Shown here piece after piece: positions 23,621-35,984 of a DNA stretch of 64,000 nucleotides. This DNA comes from Porogramme epimiltina (Eukaryota > Basidiomycota > Agaricomycetes > Polyporales > Polyporaceae). A program made the position numbers and the translations under genes. Position 1 is the first letter of the stretch, and each line of letters begins with the position of its first letter. Where the stretch lies: contig FTLJ01000139.1 of the NCBI GenBank assembly GCA_900155495.1, positions 1 to 64,000 on the forward strand, given 5' to 3'. The notes beneath the pieces are model-generated. The model made no database searches, was not told the DNA's origin, and worked only from the letters and a program-made list of their open reading frames with translations.

Positions 23621-24275
23621 ATGACCGCCCTCCAAGAGGATCATATCTACCGGCTGCGCCAGGGAGAGCGGGGGAAAACTCTGAACGCCGGCAATGTCAG
23701 GACAGGTGAGAACAAAGGGGGCGGACTTGTACGTTACCTATCCATCTTGCTTCGATAACTGGGAGATAACCGGCGTCCAGTGGCGCGTAGAACGATCGGG
23801 CGGGGTGTGGACCTTGCAAGACCCGGTCACAGAACTATTCTTGGGCGTCGACGCGCACAGAACCGGAGCGCGCGTCATAGCTACTCCAACGGCGACGTGT
23901 TGGCGGATCGTCCTCGAGGAGAGTGGGGGGAGCCCCTACACCACGACGTACAGGTGCGTGCGGCACGATAACGTTGTCCGGGAGCTGTTTTTACGCCGGG
24001 CAGCGCGACCGCCAAGTCGCAGCCGTTGAATGCTGATTCTATCGCGAGCTAGGCTCATTCTTGCGAACGCCAACCTGTGTGTGGTGTTAGACTGTGAAGG
24101 CGTCCCGCGGCTCAGAGCGATAATGAATAGAGATAGCGAGGGAAAGGGCGCACACCTGTGGCGCTTCGAAGCGATGGAGTTGCACCAGGACGCTGAGCTG
24201 GGCTCGGGGCATTACAGCGATGGTCACGGGACGACAGGGTGGGTGTGCTGCTTGTTGGGACTCCCTTCAGCCTGA
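23621..24275 (+). CDS. ricin-B-type lectin, diverged second copy
   Basis: Exons 23621-23728, 23781-23953 and 24053-24275 join to 167 residues. Introns fall at the same two structural points as in the neighbouring lectin: before the W of the first QW-like motif and at the Arg starting the third lobe. Matches include HIYRLRQGERGKTLNAG, LWRVERSGGVWTLQDP, FLGVD and HLWRFEAME. The protein is strongly diverged from copy 1, and its QxW motifs have lost the Gln. Its C-terminal extension (about 25 residues, Gly/His-rich) has no counterpart. It is either a rapidly evolving lectin or one losing sugar binding. Confidence 0.6.
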
Positions 24276-25271
24276 CCAGGAGAAGACTTCATTCTCGTGC
24301 AACGTTCCCTCACGATGTTCTGATATCAGTCTGTGAACATTGCAATCACTATTGGAAGAAGGACCAGATCCCTGAACGCGTGTATAAAGCTTCTCATGCG
24401 ACTGAATCTGGTGACAACTCTGCAAGTCCGAAGCGAACAAATCAGGGATCGGGTCTGCCCTACAGGGCGCATGCATGAGTGACTTCGCAATGGTTGTACC
24501 TGGAAGCTGTCCACGTACTGTATCAAATCCACGCTGTAAGAGCGAGGGCGTCGTCGTCTCGTGGCCCGCCAGCACGGCGAGACGCCTAAAGGGAGATAGT
24601 TTATCGGCGTCGGCTAACAGGGAGCTGTATTCAGTGCTCGGGACGTACCGCAGTCTACAGAGTTGGATGGGCCACACTGCCAGCTTTCAGTGAAGGTTTC
24701 GGGGAACCACATATAGGCTCAAAGGGTGTGTACTCGCAACCGCACAGTCTTGTGGACTTTCTCACGACTTCCTCGGCGCGTAAGCGCACATATCGAAAAT
24801 TTCCTTCCAAGTCTGAAGACATGAGTTACTGCGATCGTGAGGAGTCGCAGGGTATCACAGAGACTAAAGGACGAACACACTATGAGCGGTAAACTGTATG
24901 CTAGCAGGTTATAGGGTTAAAGTTGGTGGAAAATAGAACCGCAGGACAGTAGCCGTGCCAGGACGAGGCTCATGATGGTTGGAGACGAAGAAGTAGAAAA
25001 GGCACTGCATCTGGCTGGAGACGAAAACATAGGATGACGTCACCCGCGAGGAAGAAATAGCCTAAGTTTCGCCTCCAACGCAGGAAGGCGGGTCTTCTGG
25101 GTACGGAATACAGGAAAGCGGATAATTATATGCGGCGACAAATACGAAAGAACGACATGACGAACAGAGGCAGACGCAATATGAACGTAGAAGGGTCTGT
25201 CTGCAAGCAGAGCATGGGGAAGTAGATACTAGGGAGCAGAAACGCGTGCTGCCTGATTATACGCGGGATCT
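24276..25271. other. intergenic
   Basis: About 1 kb between lectin 2 and the 3' end of the TFIIS gene. It is purine-rich from 24.9 to 25.3 kb. A minus-strand frame at 24267-24677 overlaps the lectin end and shows no motif. No gene is called. Confidence 0.5.
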
Positions 25272-26699
25272 CTACGAGAACTTCCATCTGAAGAGTTATG
25301 CATATTGAAGTCAGTGGAGGTGAAACGGGACTGTCTGGAGGAACGTACCTATTATTACATACGGTACAGCTTTGGAAAAGGAAGGGGAGGTTAGTAAATA
25401 AGTCGAATTCGATAGTGCGGAACTTACGTTACAAACGTCTACAACACAATCATCAGCACCTGTGAGGAAGGCGAGGATGGAGGAACGTACCGTCATCGGC
25501 TCATCTGCGCTCCGCGTTTGTGCTTGGCGGTAGCGGCATTTGCGCTGAGGTGCCATTGAACTCCTTGGTCAAGGTAGAGATCGCAGAAGGAAACGTACCT
25601 GCTTACAGCGCCCACATTGGAAGGCATCTGTCTCCGCCTCCTGTTCGCCCGCGCCAAGGGTCTTGAACAGGTTGTCCTCGACAATCTTCGCATCCGCCTG
25701 CTTGCGCTCCTCTGAGGCCATGTCCTGCAACGCCCATGAGGCGCAGGCCGATACGAGCGAATCTGACGACACGGCTTACCTGGCTGCTCATTCTGCAGAA
25801 TTTGGAAACTAGAAGTTCACCGGAGACGACGCTGGCTCGGAGACTGGGGTTGTTTTTGTCCTTGAGATTGACGAACAGTGAACGAATCTTGGCCTTGTAT
25901 GCCGCTGTTGTCCCGCCGTTATCCGAAAGCACCGTCTTTTCGATCTCTTTCGCGCGCGACATGACGAGATCAATGGCTGTCGGCGGGTGTGAGTCATCAG
26001 CCGCGCCCGAAGACAACCGTGTCGAACGTACGTGCGCCAGAGTCGAAGACGAGGGCGTCGTAGATGAGTTCGGCGCATTTGTCTCGCGTCTTGTCCCCGG
26101 TGAAGTCGATCTTGACGCCATCGCTCTTTGCGGAGCGGTTGTCGGTGGGTTTTGCGCCACTGACAATGGCGGTTGGCGTGACTGGGGTAGACGGGCCCGC
26201 GGTTGACGAGCTCACAGCCTTCTTCGCAGCTTGAATGCGTACACGCATGAACAGAGGGGGAAATTCTGAGCGACGGGCTGCGTACCTGGGGGTTTCGAGC
26301 CCGCCTTTCCGCCGCCACCCGATGCATGCTTTTCTCGCTCCACCTCCGTCTTCCACTTCTTTACTATCTCCTTCGCGAGGTCTGCCACTTGCTTGGAGGT
26401 GTGAGAACGCAGCTTTCCGACGGCCAGACCGGCCCTGCTCTCCTGCAGAAGTCGGGCATTTAGCACTCGCGATGAGACAAGCTGCCACACGACACGTACT
26501 CGAAGGAGCGACTCGGTGATCTTCGCATGCTGCTTAAGGGTGTTGAGAATGGTCACAATCTCCTGCACAAGCCAAAAGGGTCAGACATCAGAAAATGCAA
26601 GTGAACGGGGAGACCATAGGGGGATCCATGACGCACCTCATCAGTGGAGGCGCTGTTCAAAGACTTGACCAGGGGCTTCAGTTCGGCAACAGCTGACAT
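25272..26699 (-). CDS. DST1: transcription elongation factor TFIIS
   Basis: Ten exons (26699-26637, 26562-26500, 26442-26286, 26229-26032, 25976-25780, 25724-25599, 25544-25491, 25438-25428, 25369-25349, 25287-25272) give 301 residues, typical of fungal TFIIS. The N-terminal domain I (about 1-80) is followed by a Ser/Thr linker, then the Pol II-binding central domain (about 135-245, with RDKCAELIYDAL and IRSLFVNLKDKNNPSLR). The C-terminal zinc ribbon has CGRC and CTVC pairs. The acidic RSADEP loop is the hairpin that enters the polymerase and stimulates RNA cleavage. The last four exons are 11-54 nt, a mini-exon chain that automatic annotation could miss. Function is conserved: rescue of backtracked RNA polymerase II in the nucleus. 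The gene is divergent from PRP46. Confidence 0.93.
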
Positions 26700-27039
26700 G
26701 TTGGCACTGTCTGCGGTCTTCCAGACGGTACACGACGGCGTTTGGCAGCGGTGCTATTACTCAAATTCCCTGGTCAGAAGCAACAAGCGCAACGTCCTCG
26801 TCGTCGCCACCGTCGCATGTGGTAGATCCAGTCCAAGCCCGACGCGCCCCTATCGCGCGAGGGCGCCGTGTTGCTGACTCAGCCAACCCAAATACGCGCA
26901 TACAGCGCGCTCGACGCCCAGCGCGTCGAGCAGGCTGCCGGCGCCACCGTGCCCCAAGGTCTCCAGCGACGCCGACCGCTCTCTTCTCTAGGCTCTCCTC
27001 CCTGGTCTTCGGTGTTCTTCCTCCCACCGCTCTCCCATC
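26700..27039. promoter_or_regulatory. bidirectional promoter TFIIS / PRP46
   Basis: The two ATGs face away from each other 340 bp apart, so this short interval must hold both promoters. No TATA box is obvious, in keeping with housekeeping genes. Confidence 0.6.
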
Positions 27040-28621
27040 ATGACTTCCTCGTTGCCTCCCTTGAACCCCTTGCTCCAAGTGTGTGGAAAGAGGACGCGAG
27101 ACATCTTCGCAACTGGCCTGGACGAGAGCTATAAGGATGAAGAAAAGAGGTGTGCGCTGTACCGTCCTATGGCTTCTTCGCCTCCTTACACCCTTTTGCA
27201 GTGCGAGGATACGACTTTCAGTGAAAATGAACGACGAGTTTAAAGAGGTTCGGCAACTTCCCCCTTCCTTGCTCGCTCAGCAAGGCCCCGTCGGACCTGC
27301 CAGGCCAAAAGAGCAGCGGAAGATGATCACTGCAGGACGTATGTGATCGTGTTTCCTCTGAAACCTGCATACAAGCTGATCACGCGCACACTAGCGAGCT
27401 CTGACACTGGCCGCATGATCGCGCAAATAGACAACACCCCTACCCCAGAACCCTCCACCTTCACCTCCAACACCAACCTCACGCGCGCACTTCAGCTGCA
27501 CAAAACGACACGGACGGTCAAGCCAACCTACCATCCGCCATGGAAGCTCGTTCGGGTCATCTCCGGGCACCTTGGCTGGGTGCGCAGTGTTGCGGTGGAA
27601 CCAGGAAACAAGTGGTTCGCGACGGGTGCGGGAGACCGTGTCATCAAGATTTGGGACTTGGCGTCGGGAGAGCTGAAGTTGTCGCTGACGGGTCATATCT
27701 CGACGGTGCGGGGGTTGGCTGTCTCTTCGAGGCATCCGTACTTGTTCTCGTGCGGAGAAGACAAGGTGCGCATACAGTAGTTTCGCTTCCCTATGCCCCT
27801 CCCAAACAAGTCTCTATTGGCAGATGGTGAAGTGCTGGGACCTGGAGGCGAACAAGGTCATTCGGCACTACCACGGGCATCTGTCTGGCGTGTATGCGAT
27901 GAGCTTGCACCCAACGCTCGACGTCCTCGTCACTTCGGGTCGTGACGCGTCGGCGCGCGTTTGGGATATGCGGACGAAGGCGCAAATCCACGTCCTCTCA
28001 GGACATACTGCAACCGTTGCAGACGTTCAGTGTCAAGAGTCGGACCCCCAGGTCATCACCGGTAGCATGGACTCGACAGTCAGGTGAGTACCCCCGTTCA
28101 ACTCCACGACAGCCCCATCCTGAGCATGCGACAAGGCTATGGGACTTGGCAGCAGGTAAGACTATGGTGACGCTCACGCACCACAAGAAGTCCGTCCGCG
28201 CGCTCGCAATCCACCCGACGGAGTACACGTTCGCGTCGGCGTCGGCAGGCGGGAACAACATCAAGAAGTGGAAGTGCCCTGAGGGCGCGTTCGTCTTTAA
28301 CTTCGCGGGCCACAACGCGATCATCAACACGCTCTCCGTAAACTCGGAGGGCGTGTTCTTCTCCGGGGGCGACAACGGGTCGCTGACGCTGTGGGACTGG
28401 AACACGGGGACGGCGTTCCAGAACATGGACGACGTGCCGCAGCCGGGGTCGCTGGAGGCGGAGGCGGGAGTGTTCTGCTCGACGTTCGATGTCACGGGGA
28501 CGCGGTTGATCACTGGTGGTGCGGACAAAACCATCAAGGTGCGTGTTCCTGTGTTTCTATCACTCGAAGTGAATGTTGACTAAGGTTTGACTAGGTGTAT
28601 GCCGAGCAAGCTGGCCAATAG
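27040..28621 (+). CDS. PRP46: WD40 pre-mRNA splicing factor Prp46/PRL1
   Basis: Exons 27040-27149, 27202-27338, 27395-27765, 27824-28083, 28136-28538 and 28595-28621 join to 435 residues, close to the yeast and plant proteins. The N-terminal 120 residues are low in repeats. Seven WD40 blades follow from [18 protein letters not shown] (about residue 128) to [12 protein letters not shown] near the C-terminus, with clear blade ends such as [27 protein letters not shown] and LTLWDWNTG. The family member is a core subunit of the NineTeen/Prp19-associated spliceosomal complex and acts in activation of the spliceosome. The final exon encodes only eight residues (VYAEQAGQ). The protein looks complete. 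Confidence 0.92.
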
Positions 28622-29079
28622 GACATTTGCTTATTGTACTGTTATCCTACGTTAATTGTATGCTTTGTTACTGGTATGTGTGATTTGGACCCCGAGTACG
28701 AGCCGTTGGATATCCTAGTCACCGTGCAGCGCACCCCGCGAGTCGGAGCCTTGGTTTCTTAACTCTGTCATTTGAATTCTGCTCCCGTACGTGAGTTCTT
28801 GAATATTGCGTGGGTGTCCCTGGATATCTCATGTGTTTGTAGGAGCCGGCGGACAGACATTTTTGTTGCTTCATCCCTTGGTGATGCGCCCACTTGAATT
28901 GGTGCTTCTGTTCTATTACCGTGCCTCCGCGCGTAGTGTCATCGCGCGAGCGCATCATGAGCCCGGCGGCTCCTGACTTCGCTGGCATGAGGAAGCTGAT
29001 AGAACCGCACTTATCGTAACGCTCAAGGGCAGCGGACATTATAAGGGGACGCGGCACGACACTTCGTCCGCGACCCCCC
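28622..29079. other. intergenic
   Basis: 3' flank of PRP46 and 5' flank of the GNAT gene. It is AT-richer than its neighbours, and no additional gene or repeat is seen. Confidence 0.5.
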
Positions 29080-30029
29080 ATGGCTCAACAAATGGGGCTA
29101 CCTGGCATCGTAGTCGAGCGCATTGTAGATCCCGCAGGTTTGTCGTGGCCTTTTGTCGAACGAGGGCATATACATAGTTTCATTCATCACCGACAGAGAC
29201 TTTCACCGAAGAGGCTACAGATGTTTTCAAGACTTTGATGGGCTCAGGTGCTTCCTTCAGGTCTTGTCACTGACGGCCGTCCTTTTACTGAAACCCACTT
29301 ACAGACCCGGCGTCCCTCGCCCTTACAGGCGGAGACATGTCTTTTCTCCCTCAATTAGGAAACATTATCATCCGCCCGATCTGCTTGTGCCCCGGCGTCG
29401 GCCACACACGTTTACCGCCAGGGATGAGATCGGGGCCCTTGTCGGGTTCCTGTTGTTCACTCTTCCTGGACAACTCGTGAACTCCACGTGCGTCATCATA
29501 TCCGCCGGTCCCCATACGACAAGTTATTGATGCATGCTGTCCCCAGGGAGGAGCAGCGCCAATGCGGCCTGTACGCGTTGATGGATAAAATGCCACCAGA
29601 AGCGCAGGCGTACTCCGCCGAGACGGCAAGTATGAGCTCATAAGTAAAAGCAAGAGCAAGGCTAACGTCCTCGAGATAGATGGGCAAAGAAGTCCCGAAG
29701 CTGAACGACGAGATGCTCTGCATCAACGCTGCAGAGCGTACTCTATACTGGTGTAATGTGGCTATGGTCCGCGCAGACTATCATGGAAAGGGCATCGCGA
29801 AGGCGTTATTCCAACTGGCGTTCGAGGAGGCGGAGAAGATGGGCTGGTCTGTTGGGTTGGGCACGACCAACCCGTGCAACGTAAGCAGGGCAAAAATTAG
29901 ACTTTGGGATTCAAGAACGTGGAACTCATATCACAGTAGGTCCTGATTTATGAGAAGATTGGGTTTGAGTGCAAGGGCGAAAGGCTTGTTCCATCACCAT
30001 GGGGCTCCTGGAATTTTGGTCTTTCTTAA
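29080..30029 (+). pseudogene. GNAT N-acetyltransferase with a frameshift
   Basis: Six exons can be traced: 29080-29137, 29197-29247, 29305-29487, 29547-29625, 29680-29880 and 29940-30029. Exon 3 needs a one-base shift between its first half (ALTGGDMSFLPQLGNIIIRP) and its second half (TARDEIGALVGFLLFTLPGQ), somewhere near 29380-29420. All other junctions stay in frame. The GNAT core is clear: VAMVRADYHGKGIAKALFQLAFEEA (acetyl-CoA-binding R/Q-x-x-G-x-G/A type loop) and VLIYEKIGFECKGE near the end. Intron 4 starts with gcaagt, a GC donor. Homologues are cytosolic acyl-CoA N-acyltransferases of unknown substrate. It is either a recent pseudogene or carries a sequencing error; the rest is well conserved. 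Confidence 0.7.
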
Positions 30030-30786
30030 AGGAAGCTAAGCATGAGGATGCGCGGGCATGATCTGGATGGCGTCTTCATGTACTGTGCCCCGACTTACAC
30101 ATAGCTTACTTGTATGGAAAACACCTGCGTCTAGTCAAAAACGGCGTGCCATACTATCCTACGTCAAACGTCTACACTCCTTCGAATCGACATCAATAGG
30201 TTGAAGACTACCATCGGAGTGTAAAATTGAAGTATTCAATAGAACTCCGCTAGAATGTCTGTGGCGTCCTTCCCCTAGATTCAGACTCGAACTTCATTCC
30301 GAAGTCCGTGAACGACATTCGCTATCTTCTTCCAAGCATGTTATCACCTCCTTTTCTGTAACTCGCTCAAACCTTATTTGAAATCATTGCACAACCTGAA
30401 CGGCATTGCGTGCTTGTCTATAAGCACATTCGCGTAAGCTTCGAGACCCCATTGCTGGCCCTCAAACTTTAAGCGTTCGCAGCTTCCGTTAGGCTTCGAA
30501 AGAAGTAAGACAATAGCTTCGTGCATCCATCTTATCGTCGTTCTCACTCCACTACTAGACACCTCCATCTGCTTCTACGAACCCCCAGATCGCTCTATTC
30601 GCACGACGTCGTACATTGAACACCACATCCACGTTGTGGGTTCGGTGGAAACATCTCACCGGAGCCGCGTCAAACCTAGTGTGATGACATATAAGAGGGC
30701 GTTTGCATGACCCCCAGCGACTATCCCTTCGTCCTTATCTCCTTACGCAGTGGACCACCGCATCCTGCTCCATCGTAGTCGGAGTC
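30030..30786. other. intergenic, reductase promoter region
   Basis: About 750 bp upstream of the reductase gene, AT-richer than average. A 64-codon minus-strand frame (30374-30568) has no recognisable motif and is not called. Confidence 0.5.
30689..30695 (+). promoter_or_regulatory. TATA-like element of the reductase gene
   Basis: The word catataag lies about 95 bp before the ATG at 30787 and precedes a C/T-rich leader. Confidence 0.4.
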
Positions 30787-33700
30787 ATGGCTTCTGTACC
30801 AACGGGAGCCGATTCTGTTCATATCACGTTCGAATTCCGTGCCCCGAGGGATGACGTTCTGAAGAATCCTGCACTCACCATCACGGAGCTCTACGACTGG
30901 AACGCACAGAACAACCCCAACTACCCCATCTTCGTCTTTCATGACGGGCACAAGCGTCAATACATTACCTACTCATCAGCGAACGAGGCCATCAATCGCG
31001 CGGCGAGGTACGTATGCTCCAGCGTCGGCTCTCCTGGAGACACTCTTGGACAGCCTCGCCGTCTGGTTGCCGTGCTTGCGAACACCGGTAGGGTTCCATT
31101 CCAACTTAAAAAGCTCATGCTGATGAGATTGTAAATATAGACACTATAACCTACTTCTGCACCGTCGTCGGGGCACTTAGAGCCGGATTTGCTGTATTCC
31201 TTATATCTACCCGCAACGCTCCGGCCGCCGTGGTGGACATACTTCAGCGCACTAGGGCCACCCATATCTTTGTATCCCCAGATGTCCCAATGCAGAGCAT
31301 TGCCAAGACTGCTCTAGCCGCAGTCGCGGAATCCGGTATCCACATCTCTCAACATGCGATGCCTGTCTTTGAAGATCTCTACCCCAAGACAGCTGACCTC
31401 GGAGGCCCCTTCGAAGCTAAAGTAGTATTCCCCTCTTCTTACGACATGACTGAACCTGCCCTCGTCTTGCATTCTTCCGGTTAGTGGTGTGACAACTCTC
31501 TAGCATGTTATCTTGATTTCTCATCTTCGTGAATAGGGTCATCTGGGCATCCCAAGCCCGTGGGATGGTCCCATAGGCATCTGACGGCCTGGGGGCTTGA
31601 AGCAGGTATGCTCCTACCTTTCCCGACACGGTTTCTCTTCCTAACCAGTCTGTTATTATCAGTGGGCTGCGACGTGGACTTGACCGGAGCAGTCCAAGGG
31701 TGTCATGGAATCCCCATGTTCCACGGTATGGGCGCGTTCATGTATGCAGCGTCGGTATGTCATACTGCTAGTAACTTTCTGACAGTGGCTTATGTATCCT
31801 CGTTGGGTCCTTGAAGCCGATGTGCGGCTTTATTGTAGCAGCATTTAAACCAGTGTCCCCGCCCGCGATTCCTACTCCTGAAGCTGTTTGGAATGGGATG
31901 GTTGCAACTGGCGTGAACGTCGCCGTTAGCGTGCCCTCTTTCATTGAGGTTAGAGTTTCACCACATACTCTAAAGTTATTTTTCACCAAGGACGATAACT
32001 TTTCGTAGCAGTGGGCTCGAGACCCTGAGAAGGTCCAGGAGATGAGGAAAATGAAAGGTGTTGTGAGTATCTGCATTCTCTTCATACCTAGAAGCAGTGG
32101 TGACAGATTGTTCATAAATAGTTAGTTGGAGGAGCTCCATTGAACGAAGAGGTTGGGAACGCTCTCGCCGCAGAAAATGTTCCTCTTTTTAGCGTTTACG
32201 GAGCGTAAGCATTATCTTCTATGATATCTCGGGAGAGTCTCAAGTGTTGGTGTCAGAACCGAAGCTGGTTTAATAAGTACGCTTATGAGAGGTGAGTTCC
32301 ACATACACTCTCCCAAATAAAGAGCCAAATCGCCTGAAGACTTTATTGAAGATGGCCCAAGCATAGACTGGCAATATTGGGCGCTTTCTCCGAACCTTAA
32401 ATGCGCGTTCCGGCCCATGGGCGAGGGAACCTTTGAGTTCATAGTTATCGTCAGTCGGTTTCATGCATGGAATCAACCTGATATATACAAATCTCACGTA
32501 CATAGTCGTCCCCTGAGCGTCCTCTCCCAAAGGTGAACACAAAGGAGGGTGAATTTGACGCATTTGCAACAAACGATCTTGTTGCACCACACCCGACGGT
32601 TCCCGGACTGTGGAAGATTATAGGTCGTGCCGACGAGCAGATTATTTTGTCAAACGGAGAGAAGGTGCGCGAGCTTGTTCTATAGTGACGTATCACTATA
32701 TTTATTCCCCCGCGAGTTGTAGACAAACCCTATCCCTCTTGGTGCGATGCTCTGTTCTTCAGTTGCATGTCAATACTCATTCTCACATGTGCTTCCCTTA
32801 GAGCGAATAATAAACGGCGATCCGCACGTCAACAGCTCTATCATGTTTGGACACGGGAGGTTCCAGAACGGGGTCCTTGTAGAGCCTAGCAAGCAGTTCG
32901 TGATCGACTCCACTAATACGCAGCAGTTGGCAGCGTTCCGAAATATGATCTGGTGAGTAATTGTAGAATCAGTAGTTCCAGGCACATTATAAGTAAATAT
33001 GATCACGCTCGAAGGCCGTCTATTGAACAGGCGAATAACTTTTCGCCACAGCATTCTTGGATATTCAAGGAGGTACAGAATACTCTCTCTTGTCATTCTA
33101 TACTATCCATTCACTGTTGTTTTAGATGATTCTTATAGTTCACCCATCGAAACCATTCCGATTCAACGCAAAGGGTCTTCCTTGCAGGGGCCTCCTCCTC
33201 AACGAATATGAAGCAGAAATCGACGCTCTGTACAAGGAAGTTGAAAGTAGCACTCAGAGTGATGTCCTGCCCCCTATCTCTTGGGACGCCGATAATACTC
33301 TCAAATACGTGCGAGCTGTGGCAGAGAGTACCCTGCGATGCTCTATACCAGACGACGCAGACATATTCAGGAATGGAGGAGACAGGTACGGTTTCGGCTC
33401 GCATGCATTGTGTGATCTCGACTGATAGTGGCTGCTCTGTACGCACGCAGTCTACAGGCAACATGGATCCGGAATGTGATCCTGTCCGCCCTCCGCAAGG
33501 CACATCCTTCTGAGGCTCAGAGTCTTCCAATGAACCTTGTCTTCGCATTCCCCACGATCTCATCTCTCGCCAACATTATCACTAGTACCCTCACTGGTGT
33601 GCCGGGGCCGCCCTCCAACCACAGTCCTCGCGATCTCTGGGAATACGTAGAGCGGTACTCTGCCACATTCCCGCCGCGCCCAACGCCACTTGTCACGAGG

Positions 33701-35001
33701 CCACGCGAGGAGAGAGACGTGGTGCTCATTACGGGGACAACAGGAGGGCTCGGATGTGATGCGCTCGAGCATCTCCTGGCGGATGGCGCGGTTGCGCGCG
33801 TGTACGCATTTAACCGTCCAAACGCAGAGAAGACAATAGCGGAAAGGCAGCGCGCGCAATTCCGTGCGCGAGGGCTAGATGAGGGGCTCCTCGATGCGGG
33901 TAAACTTGTCTTAGTCGAGGCAGTTTTTCATGAACCGGGCTTCGGGATCAATTGTGGATTGCTGGAGGAGATCAGGGGTTCGGTGACGCATATTATCCTT
34001 AACGGTAAGTAGATTTGCCCGTAAAACTGCAAAGGAGGCGCTGACTATAGTAAATTATAATCATAGCATGGAAGGTCGACTTCAACATGTCTATCACGTC
34101 ATTTGAGGTCGACATGCAGGCCTCAAGGAACTTCATTGATCTCGCGCTCAGCTCGTCTTATGATTTCCCGCCAGCAATCATCTTTGTCAGCTCCATAGGG
34201 GTCTTCACAAGTAGGCTTCATCTCGTGCTTCTTTCTCTTTGGTCTCACTCATACTCTCTCAGACTACAAACACAATCCTCCTGTGCCAGAAAGCTCACTA
34301 GATGATCCTGAATCTCCTCTTGGGAGTGGTTACTCGGAGTCAAAATGGGTGACAGAGCAGGTCCTGGGAAACGTCGCACGCACCTCAGGCCTGCACACGG
34401 TCATCGTTCGCCTCGGCCAGGTAGCGGGAGACAGGCGGGGGTACTGGAACGAGCGGGAGTGGTTTCCGGCACTCGTCAAGACTGCGATCTATCAGCGTTG
34501 CCTTCCGGATCTTGAAGGGGTGTGTGTGGTTTCATCCCCTCTTTTACAGGACAGCACTAACGGTATGTCTAGGACGTGTCGTGGGTACCCGCACACGAGG
34601 CCGCTAAGGTTCTGACGGAGATGCGCCACTCCTCGGATCCGTTCCTTCACCTCGTCCACCCCCACCCGGTCTCGTGGCGGACGCTCCTAGCGCCTATCGC
34701 TGAGCACCTGGACGTTCCGCTCGTGCCTTACGGCGAGTGGCTTGCTGCGCTAGAGCGGGGCGCGGCCACTGGGTCAGCAGATGAGGTAGCGGCGATGGAA
34801 ATAAACCCTGCACTGCGCCTGCTGTCGTTCTTCCAATTCCAGAAGGACGGGATGCAGTCGGGCAGAGAGCCCATGGGCCTCGTGAGGCTCTCCGTCGAGA
34901 AGGCCACCCGAGTATCTGCCACATTGTCCACTTTGCCTCAGCTGGATACTGTGCGCGCAATTGGCTGGCTCGCGGCGTGGAGGGCTGCTGGTTTCTTGTA
35001 A
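30787..35001 (+). CDS. adenylate-forming reductase (A-T-R)
   Basis: Eighteen exons join in frame to about 1086 residues: 30787-31087, 31141-31479, 31537-31605, 31663-31754, 31817-31948, 32009-32062, 32122-32204, 32257-32291, 32325-32449, 32506-32664, 32723-32741, 32802-32952, 33015-33072, 33126-33385, 33451-34004, 34067-34210, 34263-34519 and 34573-35001. The adenylation domain (about 30-520) has the phosphate loop HSSGSSGHPKP near 212 and FSVYGATEAG near 355. The carrier domain has GGDSLQATW, with the phosphopantetheine Ser near 626 encoded across an intron. The reductase domain (about 715-1086) has the Rossmann motif ITGTTGGLG and the catalytic YSESK near 881. Family role: activates a carboxylic acid, loads it on the carrier and reduces it to an aldehyde with NADPH. 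The substrate cannot be read from the sequence. All three domains look active. Confidence 0.92.
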
Positions 35002-35496
35002 TGCGAGACCTGTGACCTGTGGATGACACCCTACGTCGGGCATGTGTCAAATAACAGCCACCGTTTCACGCTATTGTGTCAGTGCACTTGTTAGTAAAGC
35101 TCGTTCGACAGGCTGGCGAATGTTCAACAGCCTAATAATCTAACTTAAGTAACCTCGGTGATCTGAAGGTGAAATCTTCTTTGGTGCGAGCGGGCTATGA
35201 TATTATCGTCGACCGCACCATTGGAGTAACAGAGTGTGTTGATTACTCGGAAAAAACGTTGAAATGCCCGTAGAGGAGTGGGCACAGGATGAGGTACAAT
35301 AACGATACCTTGTCAATGGTTGTCCAACTCAATGATGATGTATCTCGGTCCGTGCCCGCAGTATGTTGAGCATTCCGGACAGGCCGGCATATTATGTCTG
35401 TTGATTATTATAAAATAAGGGAGCTGTCGTTTAGGATTATGAGACACTGTGTACACATGATATTAGTGTTGCTTCCAAGCCACACCAACCTTGTCG

Positions 35497-35504
35497 TATA
35501 TAAG
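35497..35504 (+). promoter_or_regulatory. TATA box of peptide gene 1
   Basis: TATATAAG, 64 bp upstream of the ATG at 35561; the same element is kept at 36844 in front of peptide gene 2. Confidence 0.55.
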
Positions 35505-35560
35505 CATACTATCGAAGACCCTCAACGGCCTCGCACTGATCACTCTCCACTACCACGAAC

Positions 35561-35801
35561 ATGCAATTTATCACAAAGCCTCTCCGGCTCTTCATCGTTT
35601 TCACGACCCTCGTGCTTGCTATCTTACCCACTCTTTCACTTACTGTCCCTGGTGTAAATGAAGCGCGCGACGATGGTGAGCGAGCATCACTTCTCTGCCT
35701 CGGCTTGTAGAAAGAGGTGCTTACTAGTACTGCGTTGTGATATTCACACAACAGAGCGGTGCTGTATGACTTGCGTCCCCACTCACTGCTCTCCACCATG
35801 A
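35561..35801 (+). CDS. small secreted Cys-rich peptide 1
   Basis: Exons 35561-35675 and 35755-35801 join in phase 1 to 53 residues. Residues 1-27 form a hydrophobic signal peptide with cleavage predicted after the LPTLSL region. A short acidic-basic spacer containing NEARDD follows. The last 14 residues are encoded by exon 2 and read RCCMTCVPTHCSPP, with Cys spaced CC-x2-C-x4-C. The neighbouring copy at 36920 keeps the signal peptide, the NEARDD word, the intron position and the four Cys, which argues for a real gene. Function is unknown: it could be a secreted disulphide-bonded peptide or a precursor of a modified peptide (inference). It lies 560 bp after the reductase stop on the same strand. 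Confidence 0.65.
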
Positions 35802-35984
35802 GAATAAAGTGTCTCAGGAGGATATTTCAAGAGGTATACGATGCAAAAACTCGCTTGGTACGAGATTAACTAATGCTGCTACCAGGGAGATATGAGGACA
35901 TTGTGCATAGTGGGATGAATAGCTGGATCAGTAACGCTACATGCTTAAGGATAGTAGAGTGAAGAAGAAATTCCTCTTAACAGG

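Noticed and set aside
35755..35801. Mating pheromone with a CaaX box (peptide 1 ends C-S-P-P)
   Set aside because: The copy at 36920 ends Cys-Pro, so the CaaX position is not conserved, and both peptides have signal peptides, unlike prenylated pheromones.
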